Source: Myxococcales bacterium (GTDB lineage: Bacteria > Myxococcota_A > UBA9042). Taken from it: a stretch of 40,371 nucleotides of DNA. Made by a program: the position numbers and the translations under genes. Under the pieces are notes generated by a model, which did no database searches, was not told where the DNA came from, and worked only from the letters and a program-made list of their open reading frames with translations. Positions 26,611 through 36,118 of this stretch are shown in pieces; position 1 is the stretch's first letter, and every line of letters starts with the position of its first letter. The stretch covers positions 1 to 40,371 of the forward strand of contig SHZD01000032.1 of assembly GCA_009692465.1 (NCBI GenBank), in the 5' to 3' direction.

Positions 26611-28170
26611 CTTGAGCCAGAACTGCAACTCAGAATCGCCGAGCTTGAGCCGGTCGCCGTCCTTGAGGAACACTTTGTTCACTTGCTGGCCATTGACCAG
26701 CACCTTGTTCTGCGAGTTTAGATCTGCGATTTCATAGCGCATTTGATCAATCTTGAGCGCAGCATGGCGGCTGGAGACGCTGGCGTCGGGCAGCACAATC
26801 GTATTGCCCTTGATCCGCCCCAAGGTGGTGACGTCATCGTACAGGTAGAATTCTTGACCGGCACACGGCCCGGCTATGCAAGCCAAGCGGCCACGGTGGG
26901 GCCCATCGGGTTTGGCCGGCCCAGTCGCCACCGCTTCTGCCGGGGCCTCGCCCTTGCGCTTGGCCACAAAGACGATAAACGCAATCAACAGCGCCAAGCC
27001 CAAGATGCCGCCGATGATCATGCCCGCATATTTTAGGTACATTTTCCATGGCGTTGCCGGCTGCGGCAACCGGACATCGTTGTAGACGCCCTCCTCGGTG
27101 GCGCCGTCCTTGAGCTTGGCCTTGACCACGATATTGTACTTGAGATCGTCTTTGCCTTTGATCGCCTCGCCATGGGTCGGCAATTCGGCCAACTTGCCGC
27201 GGACGATGTATTGCTTCTTGATCCGCGATCCAATCGAGTCCCATGCGCCGGCCACCTGCACCAATTCTTTGACGTTTTTGTAGACGCCATTGGTGTCATT
27301 GGCAGTCGACTGCAGTAACGTCATGTATTTCTTGTCGTCGGGCGCAAACGCAATGACCAGCACTCGGATTTGCTGATCGGAGTAGCGCTCAATGACGTTC
27401 TTGCGCGCCTTTTCCAGTTTGGCGACATCGGCCTCGCGGTCCTTGCCGTCCGACATCAGCACCAAATACTTGCGCCGTGTTTGCGCCAGTTTCTCAGCGT
27501 TGTCGGTCATATAGGCCAACGCCTTGTCGATGGCGGTCATCGCTTGTGGTTTGAGCGACTTCTCGGCTTTTTGCGCACCTTGAATCTGGGCATTGCCTTC
27601 ATCGTCGGCCTGCGGGCCTTTGGCGTTCTCGATGGCTTGCTGGGCGCCGGAAAAATTGGACGACCAAGTACTGATCGGCTCACTGGCATTGCTGTTGTGG
27701 TATTGCAGCACCGAGATCTTGTCATTGCCGGACAGCATCTTGACCAACCGGACCGCGCCTTCCTTTTCCGACTGATAAACCGAGTATTCCTCGCCCGCTT
27801 GCAACTGGTAGTTGTTGGAAGCATTCATCAAGATGCACACGGCCACCGGCTCTTTGGCCGCATCTGCCGTCTCAATGGTGACGTCGGTCAGCGTGAGCTT
27901 TTGGCCGCTGGCAATGATCTCCAAGTCGCCCGGCTCGACCTTCTTCATCGGTTCGCCGTCGGGGTCCAAGATATCGACATTGATGGTGATGATTTGCGTC
28001 GACGGCTCGAAGCTGACAATGTCGATCAGCACCCGTTTTTCGCTTTCGGCAAAGGTGGCTGGCGCCAACATGGAAGTGGCAAACACCACCAACGTCAGCC
28101 ACGCACCAAAGCGGGCGAACCATTTGCGCTGAGTCAAGCGACGCTTAAAGGCCATTGTTGAATTACTCAT
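26608..28170 (-). CDS. VWA-TM-FHA membrane protein
   Basis: 520 residues; ATG 28170 with GGAG 6 nt upstream. Signal peptide ends near ATFAES (residue ~41). Residues ~90-320 form a von Willebrand A domain (VAVCILMNASNNYQ, RKYLVLMSDGKDRE). The MIDAS DxSxS is NASNN, so metal binding may be lost. A transmembrane helix lies near 385-410 (MIIGGILGLALLIAFIVFVA). The cytosolic C-terminus is an FHA domain (TLGRIKGNTIVLPDASVSSRHAALKI) that reads phospho-Thr. It could pass an outside signal to phosphoproteins inside. It is the last gene of the minus-strand run that contains the eCIS genes; a role with that machine is inferred from position. Confidence 0.85.
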   Translation of the reverse strand: MSNSTMAFKRRLTQRKWFARFGAWLTLVVFATSMLAPATFAESEKRVLIDIVSFEPSTQIITINVDILDPDGEPMKKVEPGDLEIIASGQKLTLTDVTIETADAAKEPVAVCILMNASNNYQLQAGEEYSVYQSEKEGAVRLVKMLSGNDKISVLQYHNSNASEPISTWSSNFSGAQQAIENAKGPQADDEGNAQIQGAQKAEKSLKPQAMTAIDKALAYMTDNAEKLAQTRRKYLVLMSDGKDREADVAKLEKARKNVIERYSDQQIRVLVIAFAPDDKKYMTLLQSTANDTNGVYKNVKELVQVAGAWDSIGSRIKKQYIVRGKLAELPTHGEAIKGKDDLKYNIVVKAKLKDGATEEGVYNDVRLPQPATPWKMYLKYAGMIIGGILGLALLIAFIVFVAKRKGEAPAEAVATGPAKPDGPHRGRLACIAGPCAGQEFYLYDDVTTLGRIKGNTIVLPDASVSSRHAALKIDQMRYEIADLNSQNKVLVNGQQVNKVFLKDGDRLKLGDSELQFWLK

Positions 28171-28239
28171 TCAAATCTCCAGCGTTATGCACGCTAGCTA
28201 CGCTCTTGTCGTTGGGATACCTGAAAAGACCGGCTGGGT

Positions 28240-28458
28240 CTAGGAGCGTGTCGGAGTATTCCGACTCGCTCCTAGCGCCGTCTGGCTAGACGGCGGCAAC
28301 TGTCCGAAACTGCCCGAATTTGATTGGGCTAGTTCTCCGGGCAGTTCTTGGACAGTTGAGAATATTTGCCTGACTAGGAGCCTGTCAGATCGTAATAGAT
28401 TCATCGTGTATAACCTGATAGATATTTCACAACCGATTAATTTCCGACAGGCTCCTAG
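28240..28458 (-). repeat. cluster of four inverted repeats
   Basis: Four stems in 219 bp: CTAGGAGCG/CGCTCCTAG (28240-28275), CGCCGTCT-GGCT-AGACGGCG (28276-28295), a long stem CAACTGTCC...GGACAGTTG (28297-28358, with an inner AACTGCCCG/CGGGCAGTT), and perfect 13-bp arms CTAGGAGCCTGTC/GACAGGCTCCTAG (28374-28386, 28446-28458). The last pair encloses ~59 bp that is much more AT-rich than its surroundings. This fills the 379-bp gap between the FHA and VWA-FHA genes. The AACTGTCC arms recur in element C. Possibly nested small mobile repeats or a transcript 3' structure. Confidence 0.8.
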
Positions 28459-28549
28459 CCAAGGTCGCTGCTCGGCGGTTGCCGGCGTGCTGCGCAGTTG
28501 CGCACGGTTACAGCCAGTTTGAAGAGCGCCGCCAGAAGCAGGTCCTCTG

Positions 28550-29203
28550 TTATTCCAACGACTTAAACTTAAGCTCGGTCCGCCCGAGTCGAATCTTGTC
28601 GTTGTCGATAATGTCGTACTTGGTAATGCGGCGCTCATTGACAAACGAGCCGTTGGTCGAGTCGAGGTCGCTCACGGTAAACACGCCGTTTTCATGGCGA
28701 ATTACCGTATGTTTGCTCGACAAATACGGATCCGTGAGCACCACATCGCAATCGGCGGCGGTGCCCATGGTGTTCTTGCCATCGACTAGCCGAAAATCAC
28801 GTCCGCGCAGCTCGCCATTGAGCACCACCACCCAGCCGACCACCGGCTTGAAGGTGCCGCGATTGACCGCCGCCAGATCGATAGCGACCGTGCGTTCAGC
28901 GCCGCCGAACTCATCCGCAGCTTGCTGTTGCGCTTCAGGTTCCGCCTTTTTTTTGCTGAACCAACCCACGTTGCCTCCCTCCGCCTTTTGAGCGTCCTTC
29001 TTTGCCGGACCACCGCCGCCGCCCTTTGCCGCATCCTTGGCGGCCTTCATCGGGGCATCGACCGCCTTGTTGAAGCTTTTTGCGGCCGCCGATTTTGCCT
29101 TGGTAATGGCGCCCATCTTTTTGGCGTTGACCGAGTTTACGGCGCTATCAATGCGCTGCTGACCCAAATTCTTAAAAAAATCAACGACGATGTTGGCAAT
29201 CAC
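28550..29203 (-). CDS. FHA-domain protein
   Basis: 217 residues from GTG 29203, preceded by GGAG at 6 nt (the frame is open further upstream but without a ribosome-binding site). N-terminal ~100 residues are Ala/Lys-rich helices with a Gly run. Residues ~125-215 are an FHA domain with all key residues (NTMGTAADCDVVLTDPYLSSKHTVI, then DLDSTNGSFVN). It binds phospho-Thr peptides and is likely cytosolic. It follows the eCIS baseplate genes and precedes the VWA-FHA gene. Confidence 0.88.
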   Translation of the reverse strand: MIANIVVDFFKNLGQQRIDSAVNSVNAKKMGAITKAKSAAAKSFNKAVDAPMKAAKDAAKGGGGGPAKKDAQKAEGGNVGWFSKKKAEPEAQQQAADEFGGAERTVAIDLAAVNRGTFKPVVGWVVVLNGELRGRDFRLVDGKNTMGTAADCDVVLTDPYLSSKHTVIRHENGVFTVSDLDSTNGSFVNERRITKYDIIDNDKIRLGRTELKFKSLE

Positions 29204-29350
29204 GGCGCGCTCCTTCGGCAAAGGCCCAGCAACTGGGGTGGGCCTCACTGGCTGTCGCAGCCTGAGCCGGTGCCGGTCTGCAATGACCGCTTGGCGCCCA
29301 GCCTTGGCAGCCCCGCTCAGGATGCCACGCGCACCAGTTCCCTTCAAAAC

Positions 29351-29395
29351 TGTCGCCTGCAATCCTGTCGCGTTCAACACTGTCGCGTTCAACAA
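29351..29395. repeat. 15-bp tandem repeat, three copies
   Basis: Three 15-bp units, TGTCGCCTGCAATCC then two of TGTCGCGTTCAACAM, lie in the gap between the FHA gene and the next gene. The remaining gap 29204-29416 shows nothing else. Confidence 0.75.
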
Positions 29396-29416
29396 CCATT
29401 GGGCGCACGGTGCTGC

Positions 29417-30958
29417 CTATCCACGCTTGACGGGCTGATAGGCCCACATTTTGAACACATTGATGTCGCGGTCGGCCGTTACCGGCTTGAACTTCATGCG
29501 CAGGGTGACCTCGCGCAGGTACTCCGCGGGCACCACGTAGACCCAGTTGCGCCAGCGTGCCTTGCGATCCGAACCGGCGCAAATGCAGTTGGCCAGCCGC
29601 TTGTCGTTGGCTTCGACTTCGGCCTCCCAGTCGCCGTGGACGTAGTCCATACGCCAGACCACGTACACATCTTTGCCGGGTTCTACGTTCTTGACTTCAA
29701 ACTCCAACTGCCCGCCTTCGAAGGCCACGCCAGCGTCCTCGACGGTCGCGCCATCGGGGTACTTGAGCTTTTGGCGGGTGCGGTACTTGTCGCGCTCGCC
29801 GGTAATGCGCCAGTTGTGGTTCTTTTCGCTGTCGGCGTCGATCGGATCGATGGTGTCGATGAGCACCATGTCCTGGCCTTCAATGTTGAGCCGCTCCTCG
29901 AATGGCGCCGAGCGCACCTTGATATTTTCGACCACCGCCGAAGTATCGGTCGTTTTGACGTCGAGCTTTTTGGCCGGCTTGAGCTGCTTTTGGAAAATCG
30001 TCTCCATGAACTTATGGCATTCGCCCTGATAGCTCATCAGGCCATTCAGGAAGTCCATCGAGAAATGGCGCTCTTGGTAGCGTTGCAGCGAAATCTCGAT
30101 TTGTTTCTTGAAGTTAGCGAAATCGCGCTGGCTAGAAATCTGCGGAACGTTAGTTTCAATTTCCTGAATCATCGCCCACTGATGGTTGAGAATTATCAGG
30201 TACAGGTTGAAAATATTACGCAAATCGACAAGCTGCGCGTGAATTAGCATCTCGAGAGTGATAAAGCCGTGCAACACATCGGCAGCCGGCAAGATCCGCA
30301 TCTGATGGAACATCAGCGCATAGACCTGCTTACTGCGCCGAATCATCTCCATGATTTCCCACAACATCTGTGGATTCAGAAACGAACCGACGATGCCCGC
30401 CACCGGCACAAAGCGCAGATCAATCTCGTTGGGTTGCGGGTTGAACGCGTCCTTGGGATCCAGGATCCGCTTGATATCCTTGCTCACGTTCATGCGCGCC
30501 AGCTCGACCTCGGTGTGCAAGTCGGGCTCGGTCACGCTCCATTCCACCTTAACCGACTCGGCAATCTTGCGATGGCCCTTGAAGTCGAGGTTTTCCTTGT
30601 ACGAAATAAAGTCAGTGAACTCCTCAATGTAGCGCCCAACCAAGTACACAGTGGCCGGCAACTTGAAGTCGTTGGGATTAAACTGCTTAATTTCTGGTTC
30701 CCACAGGAAAATGTCGTTGCCTTGGCCGTCTACGGCGTAGCCCGATTGCACTTCGACCGCCAATTGCCCCTGCGAGCGCGCCGACACCCGCATCCCGCCG
30801 AGCGCGTGCGGCACCACCCCCGGCCCGTGCATCATGCGATTGTGCAACCGGCGCTTTTCAACGTGGTAGCGCTCGCCGTCGTTCCAGTCTTTTTCCGTGG
30901 TGCGAAAGCCGCGAAAAAAGTTCAGGCGTCGGTAATTGCGTTCGGTAATCTCGGCCAT
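29417..30958 (-). CDS. contractile-tail cluster protein, possible baseplate/fibre component
   Basis: 513 residues, ATG 30958 with GAGG 5-6 nt upstream. The N-terminus (LNFFRGFRTTEKDWNDGERY, HVEKRRLHNRMMHGPGVV, then SGYAVDGQGNDIFLWEP) resembles a module I associate with proteins encoded beside gp25, baseplate J and tail protein I in phage-tail-like clusters. The middle (~200-320) is helical. The C-terminal ~150 residues are beta-rich (EFEVKNVEPGKDVYVVWRM, VTLRMKFKPV), like a jelly-roll binding domain. There is no signal peptide. I infer a peripheral baseplate or fibre part; the exact role is unknown. Confidence 0.6.
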   Translation of the reverse strand: MAEITERNYRRLNFFRGFRTTEKDWNDGERYHVEKRRLHNRMMHGPGVVPHALGGMRVSARSQGQLAVEVQSGYAVDGQGNDIFLWEPEIKQFNPNDFKLPATVYLVGRYIEEFTDFISYKENLDFKGHRKIAESVKVEWSVTEPDLHTEVELARMNVSKDIKRILDPKDAFNPQPNEIDLRFVPVAGIVGSFLNPQMLWEIMEMIRRSKQVYALMFHQMRILPAADVLHGFITLEMLIHAQLVDLRNIFNLYLIILNHQWAMIQEIETNVPQISSQRDFANFKKQIEISLQRYQERHFSMDFLNGLMSYQGECHKFMETIFQKQLKPAKKLDVKTTDTSAVVENIKVRSAPFEERLNIEGQDMVLIDTIDPIDADSEKNHNWRITGERDKYRTRQKLKYPDGATVEDAGVAFEGGQLEFEVKNVEPGKDVYVVWRMDYVHGDWEAEVEANDKRLANCICAGSDRKARWRNWVYVVPAEYLREVTLRMKFKPVTADRDINVFKMWAYQPVKRG

Positions 30959-30978
30959 AATATCCTCAAGGTTCTGGG

Positions 30979-31125
30979 CAGTTGTGAGTGCGGCCCCAGT
31001 CGTTGCGTGTCGCTTTGCAGCAGTTACTTGTTCCGGAGCGCCAGTTAGGTGTTGCGGAGCGCCAGTTTCTCGTCACTTTTCAGAAGTTTCTCGCCACTTT
31101 TCAAGAGTTACTTGCTACTTTGCAG
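30979..31125. repeat. degenerate 21-bp tandem repeat, seven copies
   Basis: Units start every 21 bp from 30979 (30979, 31000, 31021, 31042, 31063, 31084, 31105). Most begin CAGTT or AGTTT and the tails differ (CCGGAGCGC, GCGGAGCGC, CACTTTTCA twice). It occupies most of the 188-bp gap between the tail protein I gene and the following gene of the same operon. One plus-strand frame stays open across it but has no support as a gene. Confidence 0.75.
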
Positions 31126-31146
31126 TAGATTGAACTGGCCCCAACA

Positions 31147-32070
31147 CTAGGGCGAATTGCTCCAGTCGACGTCGTCTTCGCCAACCAAGTGTTCTTCGCC
31201 GATCACAAAACCGGCATCGTCATCCGCCTGTTCGCCTTGATCGGCAAACGTCAGAAAATACACCGTATGTGCAGGCTTTTCCGCTTGAATCACCCGGTGA
31301 ATCCGAATGATCTGGTCGTTGGTGAACGCACTCGCCGGCTGCGGCAGCTTAACCACAAAGCAATGCGCCAAATTCATCGGTGGCAAAACCACCGTCGAAA
31401 TGCCGACTTCAGATGTCACCCCGACCCGAAAGGCGTCGAACGGCCAGGCGTTTTCCATCAGTTCGGGTTTGACGCCGATGTACATTTCCAGAAGCAACTC
31501 TAGCGCGTATTTGGTGCCGCGCATGCTGTACAACGCCGGCGCCTTGCGCAGCCAGCGGCGCTGCTTTTCGACCGGCCAGTCGCTTTCGAGCTGCAGGGCG
31601 ATCCAACTCGCCAGCCACGGCAAAAAGTGCGGCTCGGTTTCATGCGGCCGAAACAGCGACGGCAGGCGGTCGAGTAAGTCGCCGATCTTGTCGTGTTCCT
31701 GTTGGAAAATCCAAAGAAACTCGTGCATCAAGTGGTTTTCGTTGTCGGCGGTCAGCTGAAAAATCTGGGGCAGATACCGCACCCAGCTCTGTTTAGAGGC
31801 AGACAGCTGGGTAACGGTCGTGCTGTCAACCAGTTGCCCGCGAATCGGAAACTGTTCGACCACCGCGTTCTGGTCGGCGTAGGCTTCGACATAGCGCGGC
31901 AACGGCGGCGGCAACCCCGCTTGCTGCAACACGATCATCGCGTCGCGCAGCCGCAGACCGACGAGCTCGGGCATGATGACTTTGCGCAGGCGCCGCTCTG
32001 GTGGACGTGCCCCACCCGCGCCGCGCCCGCCCGCCGCCGCCAATGCTGATGCTGTTGTCGCTACCGCCAT
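31147..32070 (-). CDS. PASTA domain-tail protein I (baseplate) fusion
   Basis: 307 residues from ATG 32070; GTG 32076 is also possible. After a ~30-residue Ala/Gly/Arg-rich leader, residues ~31-92 look like a PASTA domain (MPELVGLRLRDAMIVLQQAG, then VVEQFPIRGQLVDSTTVTQL). PASTA domains bind peptidoglycan or muropeptides. Residues ~95-300 match the phage tail protein I / TIGR02242 baseplate family (YLPQIFQLT, HEFLWIFQQEHDKIGDLLDRLPSLF, LPWLASWIALQL, YSMRGTKYALELLLEMYIG). A transmembrane segment is absent. It follows the baseplate J gene by 60 bp and is probably part of the baseplate periphery. Confidence 0.82.
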   Translation of the reverse strand: MAVATTASALAAAGGRGAGGARPPERRLRKVIMPELVGLRLRDAMIVLQQAGLPPPLPRYVEAYADQNAVVEQFPIRGQLVDSTTVTQLSASKQSWVRYLPQIFQLTADNENHLMHEFLWIFQQEHDKIGDLLDRLPSLFRPHETEPHFLPWLASWIALQLESDWPVEKQRRWLRKAPALYSMRGTKYALELLLEMYIGVKPELMENAWPFDAFRVGVTSEVGISTVVLPPMNLAHCFVVKLPQPASAFTNDQIIRIHRVIQAEKPAHTVYFLTFADQGEQADDDAGFVIGEEHLVGEDDVDWSNSP

Positions 32071-32130
32071 CGCCACCTGCTTGTACTGGAGCGCACCACC
32101 AAAGTGGCTCCACGTCCCTCAACCGTCGGG

Positions 32131-35100
32131 CTACACGATGCGTTCGTGCGCCTTTTCAACGACTTCCACGCGAACCACGTGAACAAGCTCGCCGGTGCCG
32201 ACCTTGAACTGGTCGACCTCCAGCTTGGTCGCTTCATCGACGAGGCGCACGCGGTCGACGAAATCGACACCCGGAACATCTTCAATCACGTGGTACAAGT
32301 CGACGCGGTACACGGGTCGGCCAAACGGCCAGCCTTTGCCCTCCTTGCCACCCTTGAGCGGGTGCAAAAAGATGCGAATGCGGCGCTCGATTTCGCGCTT
32401 GACCCGGTCGGTACCCGCCGTTTGCAGCACCACAATTTCGACAATGGTCGACAATTCGCGAAAAGTCGGCCGCTGCACGTTGAGGATGGTCGAAATCAAC
32501 TTGCGGTCCGCCAAGTGGTTCCTGACTTTGCGCAACAACTCGGTGCTGGGGATCGGCTTGTCCAAGAAGTCCGGATGACTTTCAGCGACTTTGGGCACGA
32601 TCACCACCGTAATCTCGCCTTCGCGATCGTGGGTCGGCAGCGCACACACCCGCGCCACCGAATTGGACGCTTCAATCGACAGCCACTCAAAATCCTCGGC
32701 CGTCACTGCCCGACTCTTGGCCTTGAGCGAATGCGGCCCGCGCCGCTTGGCTTCCTCGATGGTCTCCAAGTCGCAACCGCCGGCCGCCGCATAGACGTTG
32801 CGCACCGCATCGACGTAGGGCACGGCCTGCATCAGCACCGTCACCGCGTCCGGTGGCACGTTGCCGCGCTCGCCATCGCCGACTTGATAGCGTCGACACA
32901 GGATATTGCGGTCGCCTTTTTGCGGAATCAGGCCGTGAATGCCGTCACCAAAGCGAATCTCGTTGGTCACGATGTCTTTGACGTAGTGGCGGGCATTGCC
33001 CTTGGACTCGTAGAGCGAATCGACGGGAATCCAGCGCACCAACACGCCCTCAGGCGTCTCATCGACGAACTTTTCGCCATAATAGCTTTCGATTTCAAGC
33101 AAATCAGGGCTAGGCGGCCGCTCGCGCTCCTTGACCCAAATCTGTTCGCCCGGCAGCACTGGACCGCGCACGAACTTGAAGCTCTGATTGGGAGTCCCAC
33201 GCGAAGTGCCCATTAATTCATCAGTGTACGTCGTCACATTGGTGCCGTACACGGTGTTGAGCATGACGTTGCGCAGCATGGGTGGCTCGTCGTAGCCGCC
33301 GAACTCCAAGCGCGCCCGCACCCAGTACAGCGGCACCCCAAAGCGCTTGTGGGCGCGATGATCGGTCGGACCGACGAATTCGATGTAGCCGGACTGTGTA
33401 AAACCGTAGGACTGGTCGCGGGTAATCAACGACGACCAATCCTTGCCGTTCCAGTACTCCCAGTTGATGACTTGTTCGGCGTGAACCTGATTAAGCTGCT
33501 TACTGGTCAACCCAGCGCCGGCCTTCAGGCGGCGACCTGGACCATCAGTTTCGGCCAGTTCAAAGTAAAGCTGAATCTTTTCATTGGGAAACGGCTGGGG
33601 GCCCGGCGGATTAGGGCCGTCGTAATTGGCCAGCTTGAAGCCCAAGTACAGCGTCGGACTCTCTTCTGCGATCGGCTGAAACGGTTGAAACGCTTTGCCA
33701 GCTTCGCTTTCGGTTGCCAGCGCCGTGTAGTCGCTGTAGAGAAAGTCGTTGTATGCCATGACCTTGTCGAACGCGTGCTCTTGCTCGACGAACCGCAGCG
33801 CCAAGTGCTTGACGTTGGGCGGGCGCAGCGGCCGGCTGTCCTTCCACACCCAGCGGTCGTTTTCCAGCTCGTAAGTACCCGGCACCCCAAAGTCGCCGCG
33901 CTCAATGCGAGCTCGGACCCACACCGCCTCTTTGCCATTGACATCAGAGGCTTTGATGTCCTTGGGCCGCCGAAACGCCACAAAGCCATTGCCAGTCAGG
34001 CACTGGGTGTCGTCTTTGAAACCGTGGCCCGGATCTTCACCGTCGTAGTCGCCAAAGCCATTGCGGCCAATCAGGCGCCATTTCTTGCCGTTCCAATACT
34101 CCCACGCCACCACCAAATCGGCAGACGGCTGCGGCAACGGCACCACCGACGGATCAGCCAACTCGAAGTCAATGCGCACATCGGCATCGGGATGGTCGAG
34201 CACCCGCGCGCAGGCCACATACAGCGCCGACTCCAGCTTGGGATCGCTGCCAAACGGCTGCACGGTGCGGTCCGCATCCAGCTTGAGGTACAAGCCGGCA
34301 GCCTGATTGGAGTAAGTCAGGTCCGGCGGTTCGCCTTCGCCGGTCAACTCCAAGCGCATCGAAACCACGTCGACCAAGGTATCGGTGGGCTGCGCCGGCA
34401 CTTCGATCAACTTGCCGCGCAAAAAAAGGCCTGTATGCTCACCGACTTGAGTCTCAGCCATCGACGGCGGGCCGATGAGCGTCACTTGGTCGGTCTCGGT
34501 CTCCAGCGGCGGACTGGCCAGCGCGCGCCAGCGGTCGCCGTCGAAGTATTCCCACTCCAATTGTTTGCTCAACGGCAGCGGCGTCGAGGCCGGCGCGGTG
34601 GTTCGAATGGTCAAAATCGACGTTTCGTTGAACGCTTCCAGACGCTTATCGCCGACAAACAGGAACCGTTCAACGCTGCGGACGCCCGACCACAATTCGA
34701 CGCCGTCGCGCTTGCGGCCAAGCAAGCCTGTGTAATCGCTAAACGTTTCATGATACTGGCTCATGCACATCGCTAGCGCAGCGTTGGTCACCACCAGATC
34801 GTTTTCGGTCTCAAAGGCAATGGTGTTGCCATCGGGACCGGGCTTGGTACCTACCCGGGTGCCGTTGGGCACCGTGACCACGTCGGCTTTGGGATTAATC
34901 CCAAATTTCAAAACGGTGCGGGCTGGTTGCGGGGGCGCCAACGCGATACCCATCAGCTCCAAGAACGCCAAGAAATTCTTGTCCGGCACCCGATTGAGCC
35001 GGTACAGCGTCATCTCGGTCATCCAAGCGAACAACTCGATGAGCGTGATGCCGGGATCGGAACGGTTGTGGTTGGTCCACTCCGGGCAATATTGCGGGAT

Positions 35101-35166
35101 AAGTCGGACCGCTTCTTGGACAATGTCCTCAAATTTGCGGTCGTCAAGGTTTGGACTGGGGATCAT
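32131..35166 (-). CDS. baseplate J-like assembly protein (eCIS)
   Basis: 1011 residues. The N-terminus is family-diagnostic for putative baseplate assembly proteins (VQEAVRLIPQYCPEWTNHNR, SDPGITLIELFAWMTEMTLY, RLNRVPDKNFLAFLELMG). The middle carries several similar beta modules, each with a WEY(W/F)(N/D)G(K/D).W pattern (four visible). The C-terminal third matches the gpJ-like wedge (EIRFGDGIHGLIPQKGD, AEDFEWLSIEASNSVARV). In contractile tails this protein closes the baseplate wedges around the hub. Its ATG overlaps the gp25 stop as ATGA, showing coupling. Confidence 0.93.
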   Translation of the reverse strand: MIPSPNLDDRKFEDIVQEAVRLIPQYCPEWTNHNRSDPGITLIELFAWMTEMTLYRLNRVPDKNFLAFLELMGIALAPPQPARTVLKFGINPKADVVTVPNGTRVGTKPGPDGNTIAFETENDLVVTNAALAMCMSQYHETFSDYTGLLGRKRDGVELWSGVRSVERFLFVGDKRLEAFNETSILTIRTTAPASTPLPLSKQLEWEYFDGDRWRALASPPLETETDQVTLIGPPSMAETQVGEHTGLFLRGKLIEVPAQPTDTLVDVVSMRLELTGEGEPPDLTYSNQAAGLYLKLDADRTVQPFGSDPKLESALYVACARVLDHPDADVRIDFELADPSVVPLPQPSADLVVAWEYWNGKKWRLIGRNGFGDYDGEDPGHGFKDDTQCLTGNGFVAFRRPKDIKASDVNGKEAVWVRARIERGDFGVPGTYELENDRWVWKDSRPLRPPNVKHLALRFVEQEHAFDKVMAYNDFLYSDYTALATESEAGKAFQPFQPIAEESPTLYLGFKLANYDGPNPPGPQPFPNEKIQLYFELAETDGPGRRLKAGAGLTSKQLNQVHAEQVINWEYWNGKDWSSLITRDQSYGFTQSGYIEFVGPTDHRAHKRFGVPLYWVRARLEFGGYDEPPMLRNVMLNTVYGTNVTTYTDELMGTSRGTPNQSFKFVRGPVLPGEQIWVKERERPPSPDLLEIESYYGEKFVDETPEGVLVRWIPVDSLYESKGNARHYVKDIVTNEIRFGDGIHGLIPQKGDRNILCRRYQVGDGERGNVPPDAVTVLMQAVPYVDAVRNVYAAAGGCDLETIEEAKRRGPHSLKAKSRAVTAEDFEWLSIEASNSVARVCALPTHDREGEITVVIVPKVAESHPDFLDKPIPSTELLRKVRNHLADRKLISTILNVQRPTFRELSTIVEIVVLQTAGTDRVKREIERRIRIFLHPLKGGKEGKGWPFGRPVYRVDLYHVIEDVPGVDFVDRVRLVDEATKLEVDQFKVGTGELVHVVRVEVVEKAHERIV

Positions 35167-35564
35167 AGATCCTGCTCCCGCCGGAGGTAGAAGGGATAGA
35201 CCATGTTCATGTCAACATTGGTTGAGCGAACCTTGTACTTGATTTCGACCATCATCAGTGATTCTGGATCCTGCTGAGGCCGGGCCGACACCCGCACTTC
35301 GGTGATCCGCGGCTCCCATTTGTTGAGCGCTTCGGCGACGTAAAACGCCACCATGCCCGCGGTCGATGACGAATTGGGATGAAACACGTAGTCGTGGATT
35401 CTACAGCCGAACATTGGGCGCATCACCCGCTCGCCTACCGCCGTGCCGACGATTAGGCGCACACCTTCCTCAATGTTTCCACCGCCCTCGGACATGGCCA
35501 TGCCACCAACAGCGTTGATCTGCAAGGGAAATCGCATGCCTTTTCCGAGAAAGCTTTTGACCAT
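35163..35564 (-). CDS. GPW/gp25-family baseplate wedge protein
   Basis: 133 residues. Signature NIEEGVRLIVGTAVGERVMRPMFGC followed by HDYVFHPNSS matches gp25, the lysozyme-like wedge protein that links baseplate and sheath. A short N-terminal extension (MVKSFLGKGMRFPLQINAVG) is present. A GAGGAG lies 12 nt before the ATG, rather far. The stop overlaps the next gene by 4 bp. Confidence 0.95.
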   Translation of the reverse strand: MVKSFLGKGMRFPLQINAVGGMAMSEGGGNIEEGVRLIVGTAVGERVMRPMFGCRIHDYVFHPNSSSTAGMVAFYVAEALNKWEPRITEVRVSARPQQDPESLMMVEIKYKVRSTNVDMNMVYPFYLRREQDL

Positions 35565-36118
35565 CGGGTACTGACGCTCCTCGGGCAGTAGACAAACTCG
35601 GATGCTAGGCGTTGTGACCTAGGTTGCCATTCCGGTTCCTTGGCCTCGCCGATGCTCATGTGCCGTGTTTTCAACGGCTTAGCGCGACGGCAGCCTCAAA
35701 ATCAGCGCAAGAACAACCTAGGCAGCCTTGCCGCAACGGCCGCAATCGTATCGGCAGCGGTGGTGGTGTCAACGGCCCGGCCCGACTACGGTCGCGATCG
35801 AGCAACCACACGGGGGGCGCCGCTTGATAACCGCCTGAAACTGCGCAGGATCGGTGCGACTGCTCGGCGACGCCACGGCATTTGCTTGGGCGTACGCCAA
35901 AAAACGCAACGATCGCGGGGCCAAGTCGGGGCGACGACCGCGCAATTAGCTAGCCACCAAGGGAGCAGGGCAATCGGCCACAGCATGTCGGCTGGCTACA
36001 GTGGGTCGCGAACGGCCATGTTACCCGGCCAGCGGAGCATGACTACAGCGGAAAATCATCATCGAGGCTCGTCGAAAAGGACAGCCGATGAAGTAGCCGA
36101 AGGTCTCAACATCACAAG
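35565..36118. other. long intergenic gap within the eCIS operon
   Basis: About 550 bp with no convincing gene on either strand; the open frames are short, Arg-rich and lack family features, and no PAAR-type spike gene is seen. It contains fragments of the structured-element family: a partial core (AGCCACCAAGGGAGCAGG, near 35952) and, in plus orientation, GTGGGTCGCGAAC (near 36001). The segment GCGGAAAATCAT occurs here (near 36040) and again in copy D. It looks like a decayed repeat nest. Confidence 0.6.
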
